Source: Defluviitaleaceae bacterium (GTDB lineage: Bacteria; Bacillota; Clostridia; Lachnospirales; WQUN01). Taken from it: a stretch of DNA of 32,018 bases. A program made the position numbers and the translations under genes. Shown here in pieces: positions 1 through 8,164 of the stretch. Position 1 is the stretch's first letter, and every line of letters begins with the position of its first letter. The notes below the pieces were generated by a model, which did not search any database, was not told the DNA's origin, and saw only the letters and a program-made list of their open reading frames with translations. The stretch is from positions 1 to 32,018 of the forward strand of contig WQVX01000019.1 of NCBI GenBank assembly GCA_009785615.1. The letters run 5' to 3'.

Positions 1-48
1 GCACAAGCAAACCAAGCACCACAAAGCGTACTTCAATTGCTTGGATAA
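1..48 (+). CDS. flagellin C-terminus (partial)
   Basis: The first 15 codons read AQANQAPQSVLQLLG and then TAA. This matches the strongly conserved C-terminal D0 helix of bacterial flagellins, which usually end in AQANQxxQxVLxLL. The rest of the gene lies to the left of the window. Flagellin is exported and polymerised into the flagellar filament. An intrinsic terminator starts 40 nt after the stop, consistent with a monocistronic, highly expressed gene. The identification rests on a short but very characteristic tail. Confidence 0.85.
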   Translation, partial: AQANQAPQSVLQLLG

Positions 49-88
49 TTTTATTGATTGCACTCTTGATATCTTTGATATCAATTTA

Positions 89-117
89 CCCCTCTCGTTT
101 TGGAGAGGGGTTTTTTT
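89..117 (+). terminator. intrinsic terminator of flagellin
   Basis: CCCCTCTC (89-96) pairs with GAGAGGGG (103-110) around a 6-nt loop, followed by seven T (111-117). It is a textbook plus-strand rho-independent terminator placed just after the flagellin stop codon. Confidence 0.93.
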
Positions 118-173
118 GTTGCTCAAACGATTTTGGAATACTATTTTTTCAGAACTTAAAGCCTTGCGTAGCT

Positions 174-1586
174 TTATTGCATAACCGCTATCCCAATCAT
201 AAGCGATGAGTAATTACCGCTTCGGGGTACGGCAGAAAAACTCCATTCGCCGGGGGTAATGTTAGTTACCCGTACTCTATATCCATCAGAAACCTCTAAG
301 GTGATAGATGGTTGCATTGCGTTTAAGTCAGTAATATTGCCGGTTACTGTGCCATAGTTATCTATAATGAAGATATTACCATATGGATCAGTAAGGGTTA
401 CATAATAAAATTCGCTTCCTGCACCAAACATTAACATAAAGCCATTGCCTTCAAATGTATAGTTAAATGTTTCCGGCGTATGATCAGCAGGGGCTTCTTC
501 ATCAAACTGAGGCATGGCAGGAGATGCAGGGGAAGGAGAAGCAGTTCCCCATGGCATAGCACCCGGAACAGGAGCAGCAGGCGCACCCGGGGCAGCAAAT
601 GCAACATCCGGTGAAAAAGATTCTAATTGGATTCGTCTTGTTCCTGCCATATCAAATACAGCACCTCTATAAATAAAGCCTTCTCTCTCTGCTAAATACT
701 GTAAATTTCTATCTACTTCAATATTCTTAATTCTAAAAATAAGATACTCTATAAAGTTAATCATGTGAGAAGTTGCTTGGACACTGTTGTGAAAAGATGT
801 ATAAAAAACTGTGCCTTCGCCATAATCAAAAGATATTGCAAGCGGCGTTAATCCATAGGTATACAAATCACCTTTAATATATACTGTGGCATTATCATCA
901 AAATCTGTTATTGAATACCACCCACTTAAATCAAAGATTACATCTAAATCTTCAATTCTCATATGAGAAGCCAGAGTTGAATGTACAATATTTGCTTCAA
1001 CTATTTGAGATGGATTAGATGAAAATTCCGCAATTCCGGGAAATGCCGATTGAAGTACTCTTCCTGCAAGGTCAGATGCATATACAATACCACCTTGGTA
1101 AACAAATTCATTTAATACATGATAATCAAAATGACTATGACTACCACAATTAATAAAAATTGCATAAAATTCTTTAAGCCTTTCAATATTTGCGGCATCT
1201 GCATGTGATAATACATAAATATCAATACCTGCACTAAAATGTCTTAATATTTGCCCAACATTATCAAAATGAGCAGCAGAAACACCTATTTTTATTGCTT
1301 GCGGGTCATTATCATTTGCTACATCATCATTATCATTGTAATCATTATTGTTATGATCATTTGCTATATCATCATTATCATTGTAATCATTATTGTTATA
1401 ATCATTTACACCATCATTATCGTTGTAATCATTTACATCATTATCGTTGTAATCATTTGCGCTACTTGTTGAAATGTCATCATCATTTACTGTAACATCG
1501 TTGTAAGTGTAGTTTGCAAAAGCAGTCATAACTAAAAGAGATAGTAATGCTATTATCGCTACTACTTTTAAAAATTTTTTAGACAT
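174..1586 (-). CDS. secreted Asn/Asp-repeat protein with GATase-like domain
   Basis: 470 aa of unknown function. Residues 1-24 form a signal peptide (basic SKKFLK, hydrophobic core, TAFA/N cleavage), so the protein is exported. Residues 25-97 are low complexity, built from NDYNDND-like repeats. Residues about 98-290 look like an alpha/beta domain of the ThuA/glutamine-amidotransferase-like type (IKIGVSAAH, INCGSH, YGEGTVFYTSFHNS). A Pro/Ala-rich linker follows at about 335-372 and then a beta-rich C-terminal domain (TLTDPYGNIFIID, ITPGEWSFSAVP) resembling extracellular PPC/Ig-like modules. No LPXTG motif or C-terminal anchor is visible. The ATG at 1586 has a GTGAGG ribosome-binding site nearby. 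The signal peptide is clear; the domain calls are inferences. Confidence 0.6.
   Translation of the reverse strand: MSKKFLKVVAIIALLSLLVMTAFANYTYNDVTVNDDDISTSSANDYNDNDVNDYNDNDGVNDYNNNDYNDNDDIANDHNNNDYNDNDDVANDNDPQAIKIGVSAAHFDNVGQILRHFSAGIDIYVLSHADAANIERLKEFYAIFINCGSHSHFDYHVLNEFVYQGGIVYASDLAGRVLQSAFPGIAEFSSNPSQIVEANIVHSTLASHMRIEDLDVIFDLSGWYSITDFDDNATVYIKGDLYTYGLTPLAISFDYGEGTVFYTSFHNSVQATSHMINFIEYLIFRIKNIEVDRNLQYLAEREGFIYRGAVFDMAGTRRIQLESFSPDVAFAAPGAPAAPVPGAMPWGTASPSPASPAMPQFDEEAPADHTPETFNYTFEGNGFMLMFGAGSEFYYVTLTDPYGNIFIIDNYGTVTGNITDLNAMQPSITLEVSDGYRVRVTNITPGEWSFSAVPRSGNYSSLMIGIAVMQ
1311..1451 (-). repeat. in-frame tandem repeat (45/45/27/24 bp)
   Basis: Units begin with ATCATTT at 1311, 1356, 1401 and 1428. 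The first two are 45 bp and nearly identical; the last two are shortened to 27 and 24 bp. All lengths are multiples of 3, so the Asn/Asp/Tyr repeat of the secreted protein stays in frame. This pattern is prone to slippage and copy-number change. Confidence 0.9.
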
Positions 1587-1626
1587 AATTATTGCCTCAC
1601 TTTTCTTTTAATAGTTCACCGGGGTT

Positions 1627-2607
1627 TTACACCTGCATTCTCAAACGTTTAAGAGTAAGCGTTACTGAGCCATCTGAATGATTTTCGATATTCATTTGAT
1701 CATCATCCATGGCAATTTCTGCCGGAAATTTAACTTCTATACCATTTTCTGCTTTAAGACGGTGAGTACCAAACTGCTGTTTAACAAATTTAGCACCCAA
1801 GGGCATATCTTCTACAATACCGGCATCGCGTATGGTATGTACAAAATCCCGTTTTACATTTTCATCTTCAAATACTCTTGCTGCTACATTATCCATTGAT
1901 ACAATTCCGTCAGCCTCTTCAGCTTCTTCAGTGATAGCGGTTTTAAATAAAGCGCGAGTTTTTATATCGCTATCAAAAAACTCTTGTACAAATTCATCCG
2001 TTACTTCGCTGATAATTTGAGCTGTCTCTTTGCGAGAAAGTGATGATTCACATTCCAAATAAAATTCTGAAAAATAGTTAACTGCTTCACCTCCTATGTT
2101 ATGAGCCTTTTCTATTAACGTAATCAACATGGGGCTAAAAGGTATTAGACAGGCTTCTTCTACTTTACCACTGTTAAAGGGCAATACTGTATGGCATTTA
2201 ATCAAATTGTTACCTAACTTTCCTGTCTCATGCGTAAAACATTCATTGTAATTTAATTTAAATATAGCTACATATTGATCATGTTTTTCGTAAAACCTAA
2301 CTACAAGCAAATCTGCTTGGGGGATATCTCCGTGGCTGTTTAAAATAGCCTCAAGGCGAGATGCACAAGTATAAGCAAAGTCTTTAAAATTTGTCTCTTG
2401 GTTTATATATGATTGGATTGCTTGATATATTGCAGAGTCTGCCTTAAAAGTAGCCTCTCTGGCGGCAGGATTTCTCATTAATTTTTTAACATGCTTGCTT
2501 ATAAAGGCTTCACAAACTTCGCTGTCAATATCAAGTTCACTTTCTGAATATACTGAGGGACTACCATCATTTTTGATAATATGCAAAATTGCATTTTTAA
2601 TTTCCAT
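1627..2607 (-). CDS. NdpA/YejK-like nucleoid-associated protein
   Basis: The 326-aa product resembles the 37-kDa nucleoid-associated protein family (NdpA/YejK) along its whole length: N-terminal MEIKNAILHIIKNDG, a central AIFKLNYNECFTHE region, and a C-terminal NGIEVKFPAEIA / GSVTLTLKRL segment. Family members bind the nucleoid; their exact role is unclear. An in-frame ATG exists at 2637, but the ATG at 2607 is chosen because AAGAGGTG sits 4 nt upstream of it and homology starts at MEIKN. It is divergent from the SDR gene, with only about 30 bp between the two starts. No transmembrane segments are seen. The family call is from memory of conserved stretches. Confidence 0.72.
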   Translation of the reverse strand: MEIKNAILHIIKNDGSPSVYSESELDIDSEVCEAFISKHVKKLMRNPAAREATFKADSAIYQAIQSYINQETNFKDFAYTCASRLEAILNSHGDIPQADLLVVRFYEKHDQYVAIFKLNYNECFTHETGKLGNNLIKCHTVLPFNSGKVEEACLIPFSPMLITLIEKAHNIGGEAVNYFSEFYLECESSLSRKETAQIISEVTDEFVQEFFDSDIKTRALFKTAITEEAEEADGIVSMDNVAARVFEDENVKRDFVHTIRDAGIVEDMPLGAKFVKQQFGTHRLKAENGIEVKFPAEIAMDDDQMNIENHSDGSVTLTLKRLRMQV

Positions 2608-2629
2608 TTTACACCTCTTATAGTATAAT
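2601..2629 (+). promoter_or_regulatory. candidate sigma-A promoter of the SDR gene
   Basis: TTTCCA (2601-2606), a 17-bp spacer and a perfect TATAAT (2624-2629). Transcription would start near 2636, only 2-3 nt before the ATG at 2639, giving a leaderless or almost leaderless mRNA. The promoter overlaps the start of the divergent NdpA-like gene. Confidence 0.5.
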
Positions 2630-2638
2630 AATCGCATT

Positions 2639-3487
2639 ATGCGTATATTAATTACCGGAACAAATGGCTATATTGCCAAAAATTTTGCTGCATACACAGA
2701 AAATACCCGCCTGATTAGTTTGCGAGATGATGAATGGCGCAACACATCTTTTGCGGGTTACGACGCTATTCTTCATGCTGCGGGGCTTGTCCATAAAAAA
2801 GAAAATCGTCGCAATCAATATGATTACTATGCTATTAACCGAGACTTAACTTTTGAATTAGCTAAAAAAGCTAAGGCGGACAAAGTCGGACAATTTGTTT
2901 TTTTATCCACCATGAATGTATATAACTTGACTGATATTACGGATAATACAATTACAGCAGATACTCCAACAAACCCTACAACTAACTATGGTCGGTCTAA
3001 GCTGGCGGCAGAATCGCTAATTACAACATTATCTGACGATGCATTTCGTGTAGCAATTTTGCGCCCTCCCATAGTGTATGGTTATAACTGCCCGGGGAAC
3101 TTTCAAAGATTATACAATCTTATCAAAAAAGCACCGATTTTTCCGGATTATAAAAATTCCAGGAGTATGGTTTATATACAAAATCTATGTTTCTTTATTC
3201 ATTCTATCATAAAAGAGAAAAAGGAAGGTATATTTTTTCCAAGAGATCCTACTCCTGTTGCTACCGGGGAAATGGCTGAGGCTATAGCTAAAGCCCAAGG
3301 CAAGAAATTATACTTAACTCGGGCTTTCAACTTGCCTATAGATATACTAATGCCTTATATGTCTGTAATCTATAAAATGTTTGGCGATTTAGTATATGAT
3401 TCATCATTACCGGATGGAGGAGATAATGATTTAGCTAATCCGGTAGATTTTAAAACTGCTTTGATGGCGAATAACTATTTAGAGTAG
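2639..3487 (+). CDS. NAD-dependent epimerase/dehydratase (extended SDR)
   Basis: 282 aa, an extended short-chain dehydrogenase/reductase. The Rossmann signature GTNGYIAKNF is at residues 7-16, with Ala in place of the usual third Gly. Next come HAAGLVH, the strand FVFLSTMNVY and the catalytic YGRSK (YxxxK), then LRPPIVYG. This layout is typical of nucleotide-sugar 4-epimerases/4,6-dehydratases that supply sugars for cell-surface polysaccharides; the substrate cannot be told. It has no Shine-Dalgarno sequence, and TATAAT lies 10 nt before the ATG, suggesting leaderless translation. It stands alone between two minus-strand genes, so it must have its own promoter. Confidence 0.8.
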   Translation: MRILITGTNGYIAKNFAAYTENTRLISLRDDEWRNTSFAGYDAILHAAGLVHKKENRRNQYDYYAINRDLTFELAKKAKADKVGQFVFLSTMNVYNLTDITDNTITADTPTNPTTNYGRSKLAAESLITTLSDDAFRVAILRPPIVYGYNCPGNFQRLYNLIKKAPIFPDYKNSRSMVYIQNLCFFIHSIIKEKKEGIFFPRDPTPVATGEMAEAIAKAQGKKLYLTRAFNLPIDILMPYMSVIYKMFGDLVYDSSLPDGGDNDLANPVDFKTALMANNYLE

Positions 3488-3510
3488 CAGGCTTGTCCAA
3501 AAGTCTGCTA
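3485..3510. terminator. hairpin between convergent SDR and kinase genes
   Basis: TAGCAGGCTT (3485-3494) pairs with AAGTCTGCTA (3501-3510) through one G-T wobble, with a 6-nt loop. It begins on the SDR stop codon itself and fills the 24-bp gap to the kinase stop. The T-tails are weak on both strands, so termination strength is uncertain. Confidence 0.5.
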
Positions 3511-3511
3511 T

Positions 3512-5080
3512 TTACTTACTAAAATTATCCACAGCCGTACGCTCTACAGCTAAACAAGCTTTGTACCGCTTCATAAATGCAGCAAATCCCTTCACATCTT
3601 CCGAACGTGGTTTTATGCCGGTGCTGGGAAAGTTAGCAAATACTTGGTCATTTAAAAAGGCATCAAGTGTAACTTTATTATTATCCAAATAAGAAGCCAG
3701 CAAAGCTATACCCCAAGCACCACCTTCTCCTGCATTGTCCATTACAGCAACGGGAACATTAAGTGCGCCTGCCATAAGCCTTTGCCCCACACCTTCAGTT
3801 TTAAAGAATCCACCATGCCCCATTAATTGTGTGAGTGTTACTCCTTCTTTTGCTAAAATATCCATGCCTAATTTAAGGGTTGCCATTACAGACATCAGCA
3901 TGGTTCTCATAAAGTTAGCCATTGTAAAGGAGCTGTTTGGTAGTCTCATAAATAGTGGGCGGCCTTCATCAAATCCTGTATTGTGCTCTCCCGAAAGATA
4001 GTTGCAGGCCATAAGTCCACCACCATCAGGGGAACCTTCTAAAGCGGCTTTGTACAATGTTTCATATAAATTGCCCGGCTCTATTTTTTGACCGGTATGT
4101 GCTGACAAAATTTCACTAAACATTTGAACCCAGCCATCCAAATCTGATGTACCATTGTTGCAATGAACCATCGCTACCGGCTTGCCATCAGGGGTCGTAA
4201 CTATATCAAGCTCAGGATATACTTTTGAGAGTGCTTTTTCCAATACTACCATAGCAAAGATAGATGTTCCCGATGATACATTGCCGGTTCGTGCTGCTAC
4301 GCTGTGAGTGGCCACCATACCTGTCCCGGCATCACCTTCCGGCGGACAAAACGGAATCCCCGGTTTAAGTACACCACTCGGGTCAAGTAACTTTGCCCCT
4401 TCTTCTGTAAGCTGTCCGGCATTTTCTCCGGCTACAAGAACCTTTGGCATAATATCCATGAGTTTCCAGTCAAAAGCTTTTTCAAGGACAAGGGAATCGA
4501 ATATTCCAACCATGCTGGCATTGTAGCTCCCTTTTTCGCTGTCTATGGGGAACATCCCGGAGGCATCACCTATCCCCAAAACTTTTTTGCCGGTAAGTTT
4601 GTAGTGAACATATCCCGACAAAGTAGTTATAAAATCGACATTTTTTGCATGATTTTCTCCATTTAAAATAGCCTGATATAAATGTGCAACACTCCAGCGC
4701 AAAGGAATATTGTGCCCAAAACTCTCTCTTAAAATGGTTGCTGCCTCGCCGGTACTTGTATTGCGCCATGTACGAAACTCTGTAAGCACATTGTCTTTAT
4801 TATCCATAGGGATATAACCATGCATCATAGCTGATAATCCTATGCCTGAAATTGCTGTAAGAGGCTCGCCATATTTTTTTTGGAAAGAAGCTGCCAAATC
4901 TGCATAAGCGGCCTGGAGTCCTGACCATATTTCGGATAAATGGTATGTCCATACTCCATTTTCCAGCCTATTTTCCCAATTGTGATTTCCTACTGCCACC
5001 GGCTTAAAGCTCTCGTCTATTAACACGGATTTTATCCGTGTAGAACCTAATTCGATACCTAAAAAGAGACTTTTCTTCAT
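3512..5080 (-). CDS. FGGY-family carbohydrate kinase
   Basis: 522 aa, a full-length member of the FGGY sugar kinase family (xylulokinase/ribulokinase type), which phosphorylates pentoses or other polyols with ATP in the cytoplasm. The N-terminal phosphate motif reads [15 protein letters not shown], with Glu where many members have Asp. The substrate-side motif is GLSAMMHGY, the second phosphate/catalytic region EGDAGTGM plus GNVSSGTS, and the C-terminal adenosine-binding region GHGGFF...[16 protein letters not shown]. The ATG at 5080 is preceded by GTGAGGG. It is monocistronic; no sugar-isomerase neighbour gives the substrate. The family is sure; calling it xylulokinase would be a guess. Confidence 0.85.
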   Translation of the reverse strand: MKKSLFLGIELGSTRIKSVLIDESFKPVAVGNHNWENRLENGVWTYHLSEIWSGLQAAYADLAASFQKKYGEPLTAISGIGLSAMMHGYIPMDNKDNVLTEFRTWRNTSTGEAATILRESFGHNIPLRWSVAHLYQAILNGENHAKNVDFITTLSGYVHYKLTGKKVLGIGDASGMFPIDSEKGSYNASMVGIFDSLVLEKAFDWKLMDIMPKVLVAGENAGQLTEEGAKLLDPSGVLKPGIPFCPPEGDAGTGMVATHSVAARTGNVSSGTSIFAMVVLEKALSKVYPELDIVTTPDGKPVAMVHCNNGTSDLDGWVQMFSEILSAHTGQKIEPGNLYETLYKAALEGSPDGGGLMACNYLSGEHNTGFDEGRPLFMRLPNSSFTMANFMRTMLMSVMATLKLGMDILAKEGVTLTQLMGHGGFFKTEGVGQRLMAGALNVPVAVMDNAGEGGAWGIALLASYLDNNKVTLDAFLNDQVFANFPSTGIKPRSEDVKGFAAFMKRYKACLAVERTAVDNFSK

Positions 5081-5100
5081 ACATATCCCTCACTTTTTTT

Positions 5101-5113
5101 TAGTATCATACTA
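5101..5113. promoter_or_regulatory. palindrome upstream of the sugar kinase (possible operator)
   Basis: TAGTATCATACTA is a perfect 6+1+6 palindrome lying about 20 bp upstream of the kinase start, just before its ribosome-binding site. Its location suits a repressor site, but no regulator is known and it could be chance in AT-rich DNA. Confidence 0.3.
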
Positions 5114-5151
5114 TTTTTTACCATTTTTAGCAATCATTTATATGTTTATCA

Positions 5152-6243
5152 TTATTGTATCACCTCTATAATATCTACTGCTTTAGGCGGACATCCCGCA
5201 ACATAGGTATCATAACCACAAGTACAATTGCCTATCCCAATTACATCAATTGATTTTGAAGTTTTACCCTTAAATCCTTGGCCAATACAAATTTTTTTGT
5301 TAATAGTATCGGCTGTACCACCAACCTGATGCAAAGCAAACATCAAAGAAGCATAACATACGGAACACGCAGCATTTTCTTTTATATTCTTATTATGATA
5401 TTGCTTAGATAAGCGGTTAGCTTTTTGCTGATGTATAGGTTTTTGATTAGAATTTAACTCAATAACTGTAGTTTCCGGCGAATAAAATTCTCCTATATCA
5501 CTATTACGAGCATAAGCTAAATAGCCGATACTTTCAGGCTTGTAGCCAATTAATTCTGCACAATAAGAATCCAACAACACCGGGTTACGCCCGGCTATAA
5601 TACGATTAGCTTCTATGGGACTACCTCCTTCTTCAAAGGTTAAGTCTCCACAAATTCCATCTATCACATTGTAATGTATTGGCAGTAATGAAGCTAACGC
5701 TGCAATAGGCTTGTGTAGCCCCAGGGTATGAAATCGCCTCATTTCTTTTTCCGGTATGCAACCTTTGAGATTTTTCATACAACAAGTTAAACGTGTTTGG
5801 CAATGGGCTTTTAAAACAGGAACATTTATTAGAAATTCAGCATTTAAAGCTTCTTCAGCTATCTGGATTTCCAGGCCATTATATAAAGGATCATCCGGCC
5901 TAAGAGTCTTGAAATTAGAATTTTTTAGATCAATCAAAGTAACTCCATATTTTTTTTCCAAATATTCATAGCCACATACTTTATATGCTTTTTGAGTGCT
6001 ATAACCCACTGCTGAGCTTTCCATTATCTGTATTTTTTGGATGCCAAAATCGTTTAAAAATTGAATTATTCCCTCCAGCACCTCGGGATGTGTAGTTGCA
6101 CCATTGTTAGGAGGGCTGGGTATTACTAAATTTGGTTTAATGGATACAACCATCCCTTTGCTTAGATAAGAATTGATATCTGATTTTGCCAAAGTATCAT
6201 AGGTGGTTTTTACCCAATTTTTCCCGTAATTTATTGTTATCAT
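5152..6243 (-). CDS. DUF362 domain protein
   Basis: 363 aa from the ATG at 6243, chosen because GGAGGAGGG lies 8 nt upstream; the in-frame ATG at 6285 has no ribosome-binding site. The N-terminal and central parts match the DUF362 family: GMVVSIKPNLV, GATTHPEVLEGII, IMESSAVG, LINVPVLKAHCQTRLTCCMKN, then an aspartate-containing LLDSYCAELIGY region. The C-terminus is Cys-rich (CSVC, CTCG, AGCPPKA). That pattern could bind metal or an Fe-S cluster, but it is not a canonical 2[4Fe-4S] ferredoxin. The function of DUF362 proteins is unknown; they are common in anaerobes. A terminator at 6284-6326 separates it from yvyF. Confidence 0.78.
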   Translation of the reverse strand: MITINYGKNWVKTTYDTLAKSDINSYLSKGMVVSIKPNLVIPSPPNNGATTHPEVLEGIIQFLNDFGIQKIQIMESSAVGYSTQKAYKVCGYEYLEKKYGVTLIDLKNSNFKTLRPDDPLYNGLEIQIAEEALNAEFLINVPVLKAHCQTRLTCCMKNLKGCIPEKEMRRFHTLGLHKPIAALASLLPIHYNVIDGICGDLTFEEGGSPIEANRIIAGRNPVLLDSYCAELIGYKPESIGYLAYARNSDIGEFYSPETTVIELNSNQKPIHQQKANRLSKQYHNKNIKENAACSVCYASLMFALHQVGGTADTINKKICIGQGFKGKTSKSIDVIGIGNCTCGYDTYVAGCPPKAVDIIEVIQ

Positions 6244-6283
6244 TAATAAGACCCTCCTCCATTTTGTTACCGGTTGAATCAAC

Positions 6284-6326
6284 AAAAAAACCCTGCGGAC
6301 ATAGTCAATGACTACTTAACCGCAGG
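6284..6326 (-). terminator. intrinsic terminator after the yvyF-like gene
   Basis: On the minus strand CCTGCGG (6326-6320) pairs with CCGCAGG (6298-6292), with inner pairing of AGTC/GACT, followed by seven T (6290-6284). It ends the trpS/yvyF-side transcript. Confidence 0.85.
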
Positions 6327-6337
6327 TTATATAACTA

Positions 6338-6757
6338 TTATCTTTCGTAATCTTTTTTTGTCTTATAAATATGCATACCCGAACTTCGTTTGCTGGAACT
6401 GGCAGAGGGTCCTGGCCCAAGTGATGGAGAATCATATGAAAGCTCTTTTGCAAATTTTCTGTTACAAGTATCGCAAAAATTACCAGTTTCAATAGCTGTA
6501 CCACATCTAGCACACCTAAGTTCGCCTTCCAAACCTTTTGTTATCTGGAGGCGTCCTTCACGTAGATATTCCAAAATGCGTTTGGGGGATACGCCCGTAG
6601 CATCAGATGCTTCTGTTATACTGGATAGTGGATATTCTTCAAGATAATCACGTAGCTTTTGAAACTGTTCTTCATCTGCTCTTTCACATTTTGGACATAC
6701 CGGACTAACGATCTTTGTAAATAAGCGGCCACACTTAGGACAATTCATTACTTTCAC
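6338..6757 (-). CDS. YvyF/TIGR03826-type flagellar regulatory protein
   Basis: 139 aa, matching the YvyF family (flagellar operon protein TIGR03826). It has an N-terminal zinc-ribbon-like pair (CPKC at 6-9, CPKC at 21-24), then a helical segment ending in the hallmark ATGVSPKRILEYLREGRL, then a second Cys pair set (CARC, CDTC) and a disordered Ser/Pro-rich tail. Family members are small cytoplasmic proteins in flagellar gene clusters. The start is GTG at 6757: AAGGGGGTGG sits 7 nt upstream, whereas the ATG at 6748 would be 16 nt away. It fits the nearby flagellin fragment and chemoreceptor, although no other flagellar gene adjoins it. Confidence 0.8.
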   Translation of the reverse strand: MKVMNCPKCGRLFTKIVSPVCPKCERADEEQFQKLRDYLEEYPLSSITEASDATGVSPKRILEYLREGRLQITKGLEGELRCARCGTAIETGNFCDTCNRKFAKELSYDSPSLGPGPSASSSKRSSGMHIYKTKKDYER

Positions 6758-6784
6758 TTACTGTCCACCCCCTTCTTTCTATAC

Positions 6785-7783
6785 TTATTTTGGAAAACCA
6801 ATAGCATCTTTAACTGCTGCAAGCGTACCTTGAGCCATTATGTTGGCTCGTTCTGCATTATTTTTGATAATCCCATCTATATAAGCAGGATCTGCTTGTA
6901 GCTCCTTAAAACGTTTCCGGAAAGGTTCAAGCATTGATACAACAGCTTCGCCGGTTTTTGTTTTAATGTAACCATAACCGGGGCTGTCAGCAAATTCCTT
7001 TGTACATTCTTCAATTGTATGGTTAGTTGCACAAGCGTAAATGGTTATTAGATTACTTAGCCCGGGCTGCTCTTCCGGATCATATCGAACCTGATTTAAA
7101 GAATCTGTCATAGCTCGTTTAAATTTCTTCATTATTGTATCCGGGTCATCTAACAGAAAAATTACATTATTTTCGTTAACCGTCTCAGATTTAGACATTT
7201 TTCTGGTAGGGTCATGCAAACTCATGATTTTTGCGCCTACAGGAGCAATATATGGTTCCGGTATTGTAAAAATTTCACCATAGATATTATTAAATCGCAT
7301 TGCTATGTCGCGGCATAGCTCAAGATGTTGTTTTTGATCTTGTCCTACAGGTACTAAATTAGTTTGAAACAATAAGATATCTGCTGCCTGCAACACAGGG
7401 TAAGTATATAACCCTGCATTAATGTTATCTTCATGTTTTTGAGATTTATCCTTAAACTGAGTCATTCGGTTAAGCTCACCCATATGAGTGTAGCAGTTTA
7501 ATATCCACGAAAGTTCGGAATGAGCCGGGACGTGAGACTGGTAATAGAGAACATTTTCTTTCGGATCAATTCCCAAAGCAATAAACAAGGTAAGAAGATC
7601 ACGTGCCTTTGTACGAAAAAAGTCAGGATCCTGTCTCACGGTTATAGAGTGCAAATCAACCACACAAAATAGGCAGTTATAATCCTTTTGCAGGTTAACC
7701 CAATTTTTAATAGCACCAATGTAGTTAGCTAGTGAAGGCACGCCTGTAGCCTGCATTCCACTGTAAAGAATTTTTTTTTCCAA
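6785..7783 (-). CDS. trpS: tryptophanyl-tRNA synthetase
   Basis: 332 aa, the usual length for bacterial TrpRS (about 330). It charges tRNA-Trp with tryptophan. The class I KMSKS signature is perfect (RKMSKSE, near residue 195). The HIGH-equivalent region reads TGVPSLANYIGAIKNW, with Ser-Leu-Ala-Asn where most homologues have (T/H)LGN. Other markers are PVLQAADILLFQ and VPVGQDQKQHLELCRDIA. The start is TTG at 7783 with GGAGG 9 nt upstream; no better ATG exists until residue 10. No T-box leader (AGGGTGGNACCGCG) is seen upstream. The yvyF-like gene follows 27 bp downstream and is probably cotranscribed. Confidence 0.95.
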   Translation of the reverse strand: MEKKILYSGMQATGVPSLANYIGAIKNWVNLQKDYNCLFCVVDLHSITVRQDPDFFRTKARDLLTLFIALGIDPKENVLYYQSHVPAHSELSWILNCYTHMGELNRMTQFKDKSQKHEDNINAGLYTYPVLQAADILLFQTNLVPVGQDQKQHLELCRDIAMRFNNIYGEIFTIPEPYIAPVGAKIMSLHDPTRKMSKSETVNENNVIFLLDDPDTIMKKFKRAMTDSLNQVRYDPEEQPGLSNLITIYACATNHTIEECTKEFADSPGYGYIKTKTGEAVVSMLEPFRKRFKELQADPAYIDGIIKNNAERANIMAQGTLAAVKDAIGFPK

Positions 7784-8164
7784 AACAAAATACCTCCAAA
7801 CCGTGCAGATGAAGTTTTCCTATGAATAAGATACCACATTTATGTACTGCCCGCAAGTAATAGTAAACCAATTGACGTTTGCAAGCGTACATTAATATAA
7901 CATAAGTTAAACGAAAGCAAACCAACTGCTAATATATATCTTTATTATACGTTGGAATAGATTGACAATAATACTGCTTTGGATTTATCATAGTAGATAG
8001 TGCTGATAATTTAATTTTTAGTTGTCAATTTTTATGTTGAATTCGTACCAGTTCAATATAATTAAAACAGAAATTTCGACAAAATTAGATGTTAAATTTC
8101 AATTTTATATAAATTTATATTAAACCTGTTCTCTAACAGCTAGCGGACAGGTTTTGTTGAGGGG
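7784..8164. other. divergent intergenic region trpS / chemoreceptor
   Basis: 381 bp of AT-rich DNA without a credible gene. It holds a plus-strand promoter candidate at 7962-7991, a second TATAAT at 8057-8062 without a good -35, and a 10-bp hairpin at 8122-8155 (AACCTGTTC with GGACAGGTT) directly before the chemoreceptor start. No c-di-GMP riboswitch or T-box signature was recognised. Confidence 0.6.
7962..7991 (+). promoter_or_regulatory. candidate promoter of the chemoreceptor gene
   Basis: A perfect TTGACA (7962-7967) with an 18-bp spacer to TATCAT (7986-7991, 5 of 6 matches to TATAAT). It would give a leader of about 165 nt containing the hairpin at 8122-8155. Confidence 0.45.

Noticed and set aside
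1311-1451. Possible CRISPR array
   Set aside because: Units are contiguous, without unique spacers, of unequal length (45/45/27/24 bp), and in frame with a coding gene.
1251-1495. Two plus-strand frames rich in Ile/His through the repeat tract
   Set aside because: They are antisense readings of the NDYNDND repeat of the secreted protein; no ribosome-binding site and pure low complexity.
7784-8164. T-box for trpS or c-di-GMP riboswitch for the chemoreceptor
   Set aside because: Neither the T-box AGGGTGGNACCGCG element nor the GEMM core sequences are present.
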